From positions 868,001 to 932,000 of the forward strand of contig JABWDB010000067.1 in the NCBI GenBank assembly GCA_019614645.1: a stretch of 64,000 nt of DNA, given 5' to 3'. Under the pieces are notes generated by a model. The model was not told where the DNA came from. It saw only the letters and a program-made list of their open reading frames with translations, and made no database searches. Positions 27,949-38,871 of the stretch are shown here, in pieces. Positions within the stretch are counted from its first letter, which is position 1. The number at the start of each line of letters is the position of its first letter. The position numbers and the translations under genes are program-made. The stretch comes from Stratiolaelaps scimitus. Lineage: Eukaryota > Arthropoda > Arachnida > Mesostigmata > Laelapidae.

Positions 27949-28017
27949 ATACCTTAGTTGTGAAGCCTGGTCTGCATGAGCATTCTCCGTCATAAAAAAT
28001 GTCATAAAAAACAAAAA
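27944..28017 (+). repeat. 3' end of the A-tailed retroposon family, second copy
   Basis: GGCAAATACCTTAGTTGTGA, then GCCTGGTCTGCATGAGCATT, CTCCGTCATAAAAAATGTCA and an A-rich end. It matches the last 70 bp of the minus-strand insert at 38608. Upstream it joins an (AT)n hairpin. Confidence 0.7.
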
Positions 28018-29560
28018 AATATATATATATATTACGTTCTCTATTTTGCAATAATTAGCCTATGAACGAATTTAGACCATTTGGTTATAGTCAGACCAGA
28101 GTATCTATGTATATAATGATACCAATGTTTGTGGCAATAATAATCATGTAATATCGTTATGTACAAATGATGAGTTTGCTGATTTTGAACGAAGCTTAGT
28201 ACTGCGTCAAATACATTAGGACAACCGTGGTGAACAGCAGTTACAGTTGCGGCTTTCACCATTGAGGCGGTGATGCTATAGAATAAATAGATCTAACAAG
28301 TTTACCCGAATGTATAATCGGTCTAGCATTTATTCGTTTTAGCAGCAAGAAGAAACCATCAGAATGAAATTTAGGGGCTGAGACGAAGTTTAACCCTAAC
28401 AATAATAGACGAATAAGATGCGGGTTATAAGGTGATACGCATATATTCATACGGTATCACATCACCAAACAAAGGGTGTTTGTGCAGTAACCTCATAAAA
28501 ATTGCGAGGATTAGAATTATGGTAACCGGTTCAATTGCCATCAATTCAGAAATTGGTTTCATTTCTTTCACATTTACGAAATTCTAATCACGAGATCAAA
28601 CCACGGAGATATCTCGTCGTAATGAGGGAATCACTTGCTTATCATAATGTATACATTCGATCCTCTCAAACATATCGTTTGAGACAGCTACTAAATACTG
28701 ATAGTCATAATAATTCATAGTGCAGAATCGGTAGGATTACTATGATAATTGTCCTGATCCAAATTGTTACTGCCACTCGACTTTGTTTTGCGTCGTCGGA
28801 TAACGCTTAACTTCTATTTTACGTGGTTTACTGGACAGAATATACTCATTGACACATAACTTTGTGCGGCGAAAAAAACAATTGAAGCTTTATTATTAGA
28901 TACAAGATTAGATCAGAGCGGTCACATTCATTGTGTGGGTTCATTTGTGTAGTCACGAATCGATCGGATCCCACGAACTGCACATGTTCGTCAATCAACA
29001 AATACGCCATGGTTAAACAGTAGCCCGGGTCCAACAGTGACAAGGATCCCGTGGTGACCACCGGACGTCACTTCCATGGACTTGGACGGCACCCACTGAA
29101 TATAGTCATCACATCGGTGGCATATACGCTTAATATGTGTGTGTGTGTCCACGTCGTTAACGTAAATGCCGTGTCAACGCTACCGTCCGTCGTAGGAGGC
29201 ACACCCGTAAAACTCCGATCCAACATCGAGTCCTCCTTATGTTGCTCTCTCCTCCTACGACAAATCTATCTGTTCTGTTGACGTCCATTGATGGCCTCCT
29301 GTCTGTTACTTGCTATTGCTGCAAAAACGCTGTGACCGTTGCAGCGACCTGTCCTGCTGCGCTGCCATATGCCCCTATGTCCTTGACCCCCTGGGGTCTT
29401 GCTTGTGCCACCAAGAGACTCTCGAGCCTGACCAACAGACGTAACCTATGTGAGAAAGCATAACGTATAGTTGTAATTCTTACGGACAGGCCTCAAAGGA
29501 GGTTAAGCTTCGTACACAGTCTTAAGATCGACTGAAGATTCGGTACGGAGATTTCCTGTC
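28018..29560. other. No supported gene
   Basis: AT-rich until about 29000, then of mixed composition. A 74-codon frame at 29239-29463 is not recognisable. Confidence 0.45.
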
Positions 29561-30204
29561 ACTATCTTGGTAGACGTGATCTGCTGTCTGTTGAACACGA
29601 GCGTTCAGACGCTGCTGACAACGCTAACGGACGAACGAGTGGAACTCTTCGACGGCGGGACACGCGTCTTCGATCGCCGTCTGCAGAAGAAAAGACGGGT
29701 ACGAGCGGGGGCAAGGTATTGACGGCCGGCCAGAGGGATGGACGGATAAAGTCTGGATGTCCGCCGGATTGAAGAGATGACGCACTGCGGATCCGGCGAT
29801 TTGAAATTGCTATTTGAAAAGCGATGCAAAGCGAAGTGAGTTATTCCAGTGAGCGGCAATGGCCGATGCAAAGTAAGAGGTGAGGGCCGTTGTTCCTACG
29901 ACGGCTGCTGCTGCCGCTGCTGCAGGATCGGCGGCGGCGGCGGCGTCGGCGGCAGCTGTGGTGGTGATGGTGGTATCGTTTGACAGACATCGCAGGCGAT
30001 ACGATACGAACAGCAGTAGACCGACATTGGATAGATATTGTCTCCGTGGGCTGAATTGAACGAACGAGGGCGAGGAGGCGGGTTCGATGAGAAGGCGAAA
30101 AAGAGCGGCGATGGCTGATGAGTCGAGAAGATGCCCCTGGTGTTCACTTGCTCGTTTCGTGTGTAGATCGCCAATGGGAAATGGTGAGTGGATAAAGATG
30201 GATC
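29561..30204. other. GC-rich upstream region of peptide gene 1
   Basis: A GGC/CTG-rich stretch (29900-29975 especially) immediately before the TATA box. Minus-strand frames of up to 142 codons here are driven by these triplets and overlap the promoter, so I read the block as regulatory or non-coding. Confidence 0.4.
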
Positions 30205-30237
30205 TATAAAAGGGAGTGCGCGGGACATTTACAGTCA
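30205..30237 (+). promoter_or_regulatory. TATA box and initiator of peptide gene 1
   Basis: TATAAAAGG begins at 30205, and an initiator-like TCATCT (30235-30240) lies 30 bp downstream, followed by about 70 bp of leader before the ATG. The spacing is standard for a Pol II core promoter, and the second gene copy has a matching layout. Confidence 0.7.
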
Positions 30238-30305
30238 TCTGTTTTCCGACATCAGCAGTTGTAGGTTGGCAACGCGTACTAAGTTACGACGACTCATACG
30301 GCGAG

Positions 30306-30590
30306 ATGAACAAGTTTGTGATCTTTGCCTTTGTGGCCATCCTCGTCGTCCTTCTGGCATCACAAGTCGATGCAGACAAGCACAAAATCATTAAGAAGAT
30401 CGTACTTAAGAAGGTGTTCAAGACTCTCAAGAAAGCAAAGTTCATACCGATTGTTGTGCCGTTCCATCTGTCGAAGCAACAGAACCACGGATGGGAAGAA
30501 CAAGGCGGCTGGGAGGGTGGCCACGAGAAATACCACGTACAAGAGATCGGAGGACATGGTGGAGGCGGTTGGGAGCAGGGCGGATGGTAA
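30306..30590 (+). CDS. Small secreted Lys-rich, Gly/His/Trp-tailed peptide, paralogue 1
   Basis: A complete intronless ORF of 94 codons. Residues 1-23 form a typical signal peptide (MNKF, then a hydrophobic core, ending SQVDA), with likely cleavage before DKHK. Residues 24-46 carry ten lysines spaced among Ile, Val, Leu and Phe, as in a cationic amphipathic helix. Residues 47-55 (IPIVVPFHL) are hydrophobic with two prolines. The tail is rich in Gly, Trp, His and Glu, includes HEKYHVQEIGG, and ends in GGW. The frame stays open upstream to 30216 from a non-ATG codon. I chose the ATG at 30306 because the signal peptide begins there and it lies about 70 bp past the predicted transcription start. 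The same architecture recurs at 54163, where most codon differences are synonymous, which supports real coding. The sequence shows secretion. An antimicrobial, cuticle or silk/cement-like role is inference from composition, and I do not recognise a named family. Confidence 0.9.
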   Translation: MNKFVIFAFVAILVVLLASQVDADKHKIIKKIVLKKVFKTLKKAKFIPIVVPFHLSKQQNHGWEEQGGWEGGHEKYHVQEIGGHGGGGWEQGGW

Positions 30591-31748
30591 AGCAAGCGGA
30601 CAATCTCCATCTCTTGAACAACGACGACGACAACAACAACAAGAACAAGATGAAGTTGAAGAGCAAGGATGATACTGTCTAGAACTCGATTCGAGTTTCT
30701 CAAAAACGAACGGAACGCACTATATTAAGTATACGACCCGTTCGAAAGAAAACAACTGCTTAGCCCAACGGCCCGACCGGCCGTTCCATCATTCAACAAC
30801 TTCTTCACCTATCCGGAGTAGTTATTATGTGTGGTGTGCTGTGTACCGGATTGTCCTGTGTCCTGGCCACCGCCACCGCTGCTGAGTGCCGTGTTCCGAT
30901 CGTAACTGCCGCCGCCTCAACTACTGCTGCTGTTACTACTACGGTTACGGCCGAACGCCCGCCCGCCCTCACGCACCCTGCAACATATTCACAAATCGGC
31001 GTCGTCGTTGTCATCATCCATTGGATCCATGACGAGTGTTCGTTATCGACGAGTTGTTGTTGTTGTTGTTGTTCCCATTCATTGATCAGAGTAGATCAGA
31101 GCAGCTGCGGGTGGGCGGGGGAAGTCGGTGGTCAGCCATGCTATTTGTCTATCGTACCATTACTGCTACTACCACTACAGCGCCATACTTATGATGATGG
31201 TTATTATTATTATAGTTACTTACTTACCTGTATTATTTCTGTACATACAAAATCTCTTGTGTGCGCACAGCCCGCTCCCGGTTCATCACATCGTCGACAT
31301 CGTCCAATGTCTCGTGGGCATTAAGTGTTATTAGTGATGTCTCGTAAATTGTTCTTCGTATTTTGTCGTCCACTCGTATCTGTGTCTGTGTGTCTAGTCG
31401 TGTACTTCATGTTCTTGTACCTCGTTGTCTCCCGTGCAGCGCTTCATGCGCTTTGTCATCATCATCACCACCATCACAATCATCGCTGATGATAATTGTT
31501 GTAATAATAATAATTGTGTTTTGTTACATCATCATTTTTCGTACGTTGAGTGGCTTCGTCCCAATGTTAATTGTTAACTGTTCTAGTCTTAGCGTTTGAC
31601 CGCTACCTGTTGCGTTTTGTCGATATTGATGTTGTTGATATTGTTGCTATTGTCACGAGTTGTCTTGTACATTGTGTTCAAGTTTATGTGAATGTTAATA
31701 ATTATGTGAATAATTAAAGTTATTGTAAGTTGTAGCCTGTTAATAAAT
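30591..31748 (+). other. Putative long 3' UTR of peptide gene 1
   Basis: About 1.15 kb separates the stop from the first AATAAA (31743-31748); an ATTAAA lies at 31713. The stretch is GC-richer at first and full of CAA, CTG, ATC and TTG runs. Several overlapping frames on both strands stay open because of these repeats, and none looks like a protein. I take it as untranslated trailer. A separate downstream transcript remains possible. Confidence 0.5.
31743..31748 (+). terminator. Poly(A) signal AATAAA, gene 1
   Basis: First canonical AATAAA downstream of the gene 1 stop codon, with a TTG/GTAA-rich stretch after it. Confidence 0.5.
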
Positions 31749-31951
31749 AGCGAAGTTGCTCGTAACTGTAATGTAGCTCAATAATATGAGTCTTTACTTA
31801 AAAGAATATAAAACTAAGTGACGACACAATTAAAATACAAAAAATAAAATTCAGCCAATTCATCTCTTCTCGTATTACCTGATTAATTATTTTTCTCCGC
31901 CTCCCCTCTCACAGCTAACGCGTTCCTGTCTTTGTTTTGGATTTCTCAAAG

Positions 31952-32134
31952 ATCAGATGCCCTAATGTTATTTACCCTCTGGATCAGTCCGCCTTCTTTG
32001 AAGAGTATCCACTCACTTGTCGTCATAGAACGTCACAACCTACATGCACTTTGGAGTTACTATGTTTTGGTACACACGGTCAGTGGTTCATGGTGGCCAA
32101 ACTTAACGACTGTGAGCTGATGCCAAGAACATAA
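31952..32134 (+). CDS. Possible 3'-terminal exon, Cys-containing, unknown protein
   Basis: After a pyrimidine-rich stretch ending TTTCTCAAAG (acceptor at 31950-31951), a frame of 60 codons starts IRCPNVIYPLDQS and runs through FFEEYPLTCRHR, TCTLELLCFGTHGQWF and KLNDCEL to MPRT and a stop. Five cysteines and mixed, low-bias composition look more like protein than the usual chance frames here. An even better acceptor (CTCACAG at about 31914) lies upstream, but its reading frame meets a stop at once. No partner exon was identified. The candidate lies 200 bp past the gene 1 poly(A) signal. It could be noise. Confidence 0.25.
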   Translation: MRCPNVIYPLDQSAFFEEYPLTCRHRTSQPTCTLELLCFGTHGQWFMVAKLNDCELMPRT

Positions 32135-32329
32135 ATGAATTGGAAATGATTTAAATCAACGAATGTGAACGACATCTGGAGATTCAGCCCGTCGTGTCAC
32201 CAATCCCGTCACCGCGGTAGAAAAATGAAAATATACATTTCACCTTTATTTGCCTTGTACAGTTACCTAATCTTAATATGAATGTGGAGACTATAGAAGA
32301 GATACACGCTCAGCATAGGATGGTTTTAG

Positions 32330-32455
32330 CAGACAGAAGCGTTTTGTCGTCCACGTCAACCCCCCTGCACTGGATCGGCCCACTATCATGGAGAGTAGAA
32401 TGTCTCTGGTGGTGTCCGTGCGTTTAAAGAAAACTGCCTCCTCTCAAAAAAAGAA
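32330..32455 (-). repeat. Dispersed repeat R3, copy b
   Basis: Inverted copy of 17986-18125 with about one difference in six by eye. No coding potential is shared by the two copies, because indels break the frames. Confidence 0.7.
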
Positions 32456-32550
32456 TATGAATATGGAATACCAAGGGCCTTTCGGTGACATAAGATAGCA
32501 CAATCTCGATGTTTCTCTCAATTTGTATGTGCATCTGTGTCATATGTTTC

Positions 32551-32674
32551 TATAGCTGTCTGAAGACAGAGACCGCAGGTTCGAGCCCCGCTGTGTGACA
32601 TATAAGAGAGCTTAAGCATTGTAACAATTGCAGCTCCTTTAATAAACCAATAAAGCTTTGCCTTTACCTTTACC
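32551..32674 (+). repeat. SINE family 1, copy c
   Basis: ACCGCAGGTTCGAGCCCCGC holds a perfect Pol III B box (GGTTCGAGCCC). The family core and a TTTACCTTTACC tail follow. The A-box side is poorly preserved. Confidence 0.75.
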
Positions 32675-33198
32675 TATTTATTTTTATGACTGGTTTGATC
32701 GCTTTTTTATTTGATGATTTCACGAGTTTGAGGGTACTCCACCTAACCTGCTAACTGTGTTGGCGAGACTCGATTGACTCTAGAGGAATCGTACCCGTTG
32801 GCTCCATCGATAGTCCAGTAGTAATGGTCCTAGACAAGGATTTCTCTCAAAAGCTCTCTGCTACTCAGTGATCTTAAGTCAGGCTGGCTCTTGGACTCAA
32901 CGTCCACCCAACAGCAATAAACTTACAGAGCTCCGTAATGACAACGTTTTCTAACCACATATCGTAATTTTTCAATAGAAATATTGAATGAATGATTTAT
33001 TGTTATTAATTCATTATCAGTCTTTTCGACTGGCAGATTCATCACGAAAAAGACGGAGCACAAGAGAAACTGACACACTATACGCCTCAACTTTCGAATG
33101 GATCACCTGTTATGAATCAAGATGATTTAGTTGTAATCGTAATCGCCATTTGATTATTGGAAATGCAGCCATAGTTTTGTAATAAGCCTATTAAAAAA

Positions 33199-33224
33199 AT
33201 TATATATATATATATATATAATAT
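33199..33224. repeat. (AT)n microsatellite
   Basis: About 25 bp of AT repeats. Confidence 0.9.
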
Positions 33225-33381
33225 TGGGCAAATACAAGCTCTCTAGGGATTTATTGAAATTGGCAATCGTTTTTATGGAAAACCAGCGAAACAAGCGGCG
33301 CTAGGTGTAATGCGCTTGTGTGCTTATGTAACTTGTCAGGCCCCATTGGATTACGCGTTGTATATAGCCCCTAAACAATCA

Positions 33382-33711
33382 TCATGTTTCGACTCCCTCC
33401 CTCCCTCCCTCAATCTTCACCATATTTTCATTCGTTCTTTCTATCCCCAGTTGACTTTTGACTTCAGCATTGGTTTTCAGTAAGAGTTGCCAACGGGCAA
33501 TCGTTGTGTCCAACTTTAGAAGTTTTCGAGCCTCGACGAATGCTGGTGATCCTCGTGGAATGGATACGTGTGGCAGAGGGGTGGGAGAGAGGGAGGGGTC
33601 GAACGCTTTGCCTATTATCGTATCGGGCCTTTGGATCTGCTGCTGATGCTGTGATAGGGCCCAGTGTCTGTTGGGGTCGTCTTCAAGGAGCTGTCGGAGC
33701 TCTGTACCCAA
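33382..33711 (-). CDS. Possible exon, unknown protein
   Basis: A minus-strand frame of 109 codons in an isolated GC-richer patch reads TELRQLLEDDPNRHWALSQH, then DTIIGKAFDPSLSPTP and FVEARKLLKLDTTIARWQLL. Composition is protein-like, with no low-complexity bias until the end. It opens at a TTG just after a TGA, so no start codon is evident and it would have to be internal. The opposite strand is also open, which weakens the case. Confidence 0.25.
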   Translation of the reverse strand: MGTELRQLLEDDPNRHWALSQHQQQIQRPDTIIGKAFDPSLSPTPLPHVSIPRGSPAFVEARKLLKLDTTIARWQLLLKTNAEVKSQLGIERTNENMVKIEGGREGVET

Positions 33712-34160
33712 TTTACTGCTTCAAGCTGCTGCGGATGGTGCAGCAGCAGCAGCAGCTTGATCGCGCATGTTTTCTCTAAGCGAACAACGATGTCTTAACC
33801 CGTTGTTTTTGCTAATTGTGTATATCACACGCTAAAGGATACTAATTAAAAACGCAAGCAAACTACAACAGTGGGCCAATATATTACGGCATACGACAGC
33901 CCGAACTTTTTTGATTCTTTGAGAGTGGTTATTGACGTTTCCTCCTATAAGTTGAAATTAACAAAAGGGTCCAGTAGGAAGGTATTTAATTAGTAATAGC
34001 ATAATTCATAACTATCAATAATCATCTATCTCCGCTAAGCTATTGTACGAATCAGTCAGTCACACTTTAAATGGTAGTTATTTGCCAGCCTGGGTTAATT
34101 TGCCCGTGTGGCCACTTGCGCCATACGATGTACGCGTTTGCACAGGCCCCTATGTGGCTA

Positions 34161-34278
34161 CTGTGTATCTCGCTTGAGTGGGCTGCCCTCAGCATGCATA
34201 ACCCATATGGCTCGAACTAAACACATGCCAGATGCTGTTCGTGGTTTCGAGGGCAGCCCACTCAAGCGAGATACACAG
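34161..34278. mobile_element. 118-bp MITE with perfect 30-bp inverted repeats and TA flanks
   Basis: CTGTGTATCTCGCTTGAGTG begins a 30-bp arm at 34161-34190. Its exact reverse complement is at 34249-34278. TA flanks both ends, as expected for a Tc1/mariner target duplication. The inner 58 bp is unique. It has no coding capacity, so any movement would need a transposase from elsewhere. Confidence 0.75.
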
Positions 34279-34279
34279 T

Positions 34280-37200
34280 ATGTCCAAAAACTGCTGTCCA
34301 AAAACTCAGGTGAGTTCAGCAATATAGGGCTTGATTTTACGGAGTAGTCACTGTGGTGGAGACCAAATTTAAAGATATCACACCTGAGGATTGTAACGGT
34401 ATTTACAGTATTAACCGTAACTATGCTATGAGTTAAGAGATTATTTAAATCATTTGAAATTTGTCTAAGTTTATCTGGGGATCAACTGCGGGATCTCACT
34501 TGGTCAGCCCCCGGTGCTCTACAAACCCTACCACCGAGACAAAAGGAAGTGCTTCAAACTACGAATAAATGAATATTCGTGTAGACAGTTATGGATTATG
34601 AAAAAAATATATAATATATTAATATTTATATAAGCAAAGTAATCACAAAATTCTATGGTGAATACACAGAGGGCGATTGCCTCTGCGAACTCGATGACGA
34701 AAAGCAACAAGACCAGATTTTTTTTTAGCTCAGGATTACAAGCGCAATCTCATCAAGTGAAAAAGGATTTTATTGAGGAAGTCAGTGACGAGATCAGGAA
34801 AACTGTAGGCCGAGTCAATATTCATCATGTGCATATGCACATTTGTTTCAGTACCTAAATATTTATTATTAAATATGATATCAGGTATTAGCATAATTAA
34901 TATATTAATATATAGTTTAATAGTTCGTATATATTTTCCGCATCGTAGAGCAATATCGTGGGCATATTTCTCGCCTTTAGGTCTATAAGTGAGTATTCGA
35001 CATAGATATTACTATAGTAAAACATTCTTTAAAGCGAACCTTAATTCCTCACTTTTCCTTCGCTCTATTGATATTCATCATTAACACACTTGTCATTAGC
35101 ACATCAGATAAGACTCCATTTCTCGTGTAATGGTTATCCGACACATGCACAATTGGAGTTATAAAATAAATTAATATCACCATATATATAATGCGGCTAT
35201 AGCGCGGTCTAGTGGTCGGAACAATTATCACTCAACGTAACTGAATAATTTAATTTTTGTTGTTCTCAGTATGGACTTAATAATGATAATGTCGATATTA
35301 AGAAGAGCGCCTATCAACCGCTGATCTCATCGACCAATCGCTCACCCTGTATTGATCTCTGTTTCGTTGTGGATAGTTGACATCAGGGATGTTACCATCA
35401 TCATGCGTATTGCTTCGATACATGAGTAGCTCTGGAGAATTTCATATTCAGTCTTTTGTTTATTTAGTTCTACTAAGTAATTTACAGAATCTCTTCACTT
35501 TATTATGGGCAGTACGTGAGAATCGCTCTCTTCACGCTGTGATCTCAAAAAAAAAAAAACGCGCACTTCTCTGCGATGAGCACCACAATATATAAATGTT
35601 TAATAATGCTATTATATTATTTAATACCATTCACTCATAAAACAAGGCCACTTAGTAAACCGCTTTTATATTATTATTCCTCTTATCTCATTTCACTATA
35701 TTATTTCTTGTACTTTCGTAACGGCGTGGGAATTCTTTCCGAGGACGTTCGCAGATAATTTTCTAATAACACTTAAAAATGAATGGCCAACATGCAGCGT
35801 TGTTGTTTGGCAAAATTGGAACGGCTCATGTATTCCGGACTAATTCAGAACAAATTAGACTTATTCTTGAATCTTCGGTTTGTTTTCTGTCCGACTTGGT
35901 GCACTCACGATGACAGACAATGAGTTAGTGTCATTTATATGTATTATTATTATTATTATTGTTATATTCTTTATCCTTATCATCGGCGATACAAGATTGC
36001 CATTGTTTGATTGGCCTTACTTAATCCGCGTCCGATAAACCGAACGTCGGGACGTCGGGGTCTGCTCCGGTGCTGACAGAGAAAACGTCTGACGCTGACG
36101 TCCGGTCCTCCTCCTCCTCCTGCTGCTGCTGATAATGATGATCTGGCAGTGGTACCGCCGGATGCCATAATAGCGAGCCGCACACCGCTATTCTCGGTGT
36201 CAAGGTGAAGTAACGCTGACGATCGACCGACCGACCGACTGATAGACAAATGCTGTGAGCCAAAGACACCCCCTCCCCCCCCCCCCCCCCACTCCCCTCA
36301 ACAAGAGGCGAAGAAGATGGGAGCTAAACCATCTGTCGTTTTCGGGGGTACAGTAGTGGCGGCACGAAGACGCAGGGGGCTGAATCGGCTCGTTTATACA
36401 CCGCAATCTAAATGGATACACGGACGCGGGTGGGCGAATCTAAATGAAAGTGGTGACTGAGGGCGTGGACCTTCGTGGAGCTTTCCTCTAATTCTCCTTT
36501 TTCTTTCCTTTTTTTTTTTTAATATGCCACACAATGTCGACATCAAATATATTGACTCGGCGTGGTTCTAAGAGGTTCTGTAAAATATGATCATGTGTCG
36601 AGTTCTTGTGTTGTTCCCTTTGTTATCGGCGTTGTTGGCATGATGATCTCATGCAAACGAACTAAAAAAGCGAGAAATACTTTCCGAGGCACATATGATT
36701 AATAAAAAAAGCTGTACTGAACTCATTAATAGAAAAAAAAAACGTTTGTCCCCTGATTTTGTGGTAGCAGTATTATGTAACGAACCTCTAGGCGCTTGCC
36801 TAATCGACCCATCATATTTATTGTAAAATCATTGATTCGTCATATAAATTGAAATAATTAACTCACGCACGTCTAGCAACAGAAGCAGAGAAACTAATCT
36901 TCGTCGATGTGGAACTAGGTGACGCTTTCGTCACACTATCCTACGAGATTACCATAATTCCATGTCAGGCGAGTATAATATAAGCAGCAATCTAAGCTGC
37001 TGGTCCTCCCACTTCGTTGACTTACGAAAATGTAGAATAAACTATTTTTCAAATTACGTGCTAGTTACATCAGTTAGAAGTCTATCGCAGAAGCGCTACA
37101 TTCAAGTGAATGTGAGTAAATGCATACTTGATAAGAAAACCAGAACGGTGGGTTTCAGTTCTTCTTACTTGTTGACAAGGAAATATGGCATCGAATTTTC

Positions 37201-38594
37201 GTCGCTGAAATGTAAGATAGGGCGAGATGTGGATTTCTGATAAACGCGTTTCTAAGATATTTTCCATATTTGTCTCTGATCTAGTACACAAGAGGGTACA
37301 TCTCACAGAGAATCAACAATTATCTTGCACTTCACAAGTAGACAACATTTCATATTGACATATTTTGAACCTTACTTGTAATAATACATATATAGATATA
37401 AAACGGCTCACTGAGAATTTAAGATGCTGACAGATATTATCGCAATTTGATGTGATCTACCTCTATATTTAGTTTTGTAGCTGAGTTTATGCACAATCTA
37501 TTATTTATTCTTTCTTACTTACTACCTTTATACCTATCGACTAGTTTAATCACAACGAAGTCAGGAATGAATTATTTAACCTGTTCCACTTCCGAATCCT
37601 ACGATCAATATAAACCCAGCGTGCACAGTTGACACTAACCGAGTGAGAAGAGTATTTGCATTGTAAACATTGTACGAACCCTTGGGGAAACAGCTTCTAG
37701 CTGTTGAGTATTCGATTCGATGTTGCATGTCGACAGACTAGCGATCACAGTGCGTTATACCATTCTTACCTGTATTTAGATATGCCATATCATTATCAAG
37801 ATAATTGGAATAACAAATATTAGATTAATGGATAAAGTACACAAAATGCCGTTACGATGTAGACAACCTGTCGAAACCGGGTTGATGGTTTGAGATAACG
37901 GAACGAGATTAAGCTCAGATAAAATGGAAACTTGACTACACTTTGATTGTTGATATCGCACTCCGACTTTCAGATGACATCCGTTGCATATTAATCACTG
38001 GAACGGCTCGTCAAAGCCGCTTTCATCGACGCGTTACGTAGTATCATGTCGGTTGGGTGATAAACTGAGAATAAATAGTAAATATATAGAGAGATACGGC
38101 ATAAAAAGGGTCAATGATTATGTAATATGTCCCACTATTGGCGCTCTGTTGCGATATCTAACGACCATTATGAATTAAGTCATTGGATTACATGATATTC
38201 AAAATGCATGAAATTGCTCTAAATGCGGAAAACTTAAGCACATTCGTTGAAAACACTTGATAATGTCACAAATCGGATACACAACATTCGAGTGACAACA
38301 ACGAGGATTAGTGTTTTCAATGTTTAGGAATTTTATTCAATTTGCTAATATGGGCCACATGAAGCGAATAGAGAGGTAATTTAGTGTCATCAACAGAGCA
38401 GTTTATATTGACACTAAAACAAGCGTTCATTAATGATGATAATTTTCCACAGCGTCATTTGAGCTGATTTTTCTAGATAGTTTTCTTCTTTGTACTTGCA
38501 GTACAAAAATATAAAAACAACTAGTTGTTTGGAAAACTCTTATTAGGTAAAAATTTACATTTCTATCTCTGGTTACAAAACATTCGCTATGTTT
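34280..38594. other. No supported gene; one GC-rich block
   Basis: 36000-36480 is GC-richer, with a CTCCTC/CTG run and a 15-bp poly-C at about 36277. Minus-strand frames overlap there and are not convincing. The rest is AT-rich. Confidence 0.4.
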
Positions 38595-38607
38595 TAATAG
38601 GACACTT

Positions 38608-38858
38608 TTTTTTTTTTATGACGGAGAATGCTTATGCAGACCAGGCCTTGCAACTAAGGTATTTGCCATGGTACTGTGGGACTCCTGCCTAGTGGAGTGC
38701 CAGACCTACCCACTAAACTCACGCCCCACTTAAACTTCACTCTGAGTTGGTCCGGATCTTCAGAATTAACAGTACTACGAACCAACAACGAGTGGCAGGC
38801 GCCTACCGGATCAATTGGCCGGGGTCGCCCGTCGGGTTCCCCACCTCATCAGACACTA
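38608..38858 (-). mobile_element. A-tailed retroposon with 13-bp target duplication
   Basis: The 13-bp direct repeat TAATAGGACACTT lies at 38595-38607 and again at 38859-38871. Between them, on the minus strand, a unit of about 250 bp starts TATAGTGTCTGATGAGGTGG and ends CATTCTCCGTCATA followed by ten or more A residues. A poly(A) tail and a target duplication are the marks of LINE-driven retrotransposition. I see no Pol III boxes, so it is either a 5'-truncated LINE 3' end or a SINE of other origin. The 3' end recurs at 20271 and 27944. Confidence 0.8.
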
Positions 38859-38871
38859 TAATAGGACACTT

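Larger units (their letters stand above)
32675..34160. other. Mostly nothing recognised
   Basis: AT-rich apart from the GC-richer patch with the possible exon at 33382-33711 and a CAG run at 33741. Confidence 0.45.

Noticed and set aside
29810..30238. 142-codon minus-strand frame with Ala runs
   Set aside because: It overlaps the TATA box of gene 1, and its length comes from GGC/CTG triplets.
30216..30305. Upstream in-frame extension of peptide gene 1
   Set aside because: It lacks an ATG, begins before the predicted transcription start, and would bury the signal peptide.
30284..30703. 139-codon minus-strand frame across peptide gene 1
   Set aside because: It is the antisense shadow of the conserved coding sequence, and the paralogue at 54163 does not preserve it.
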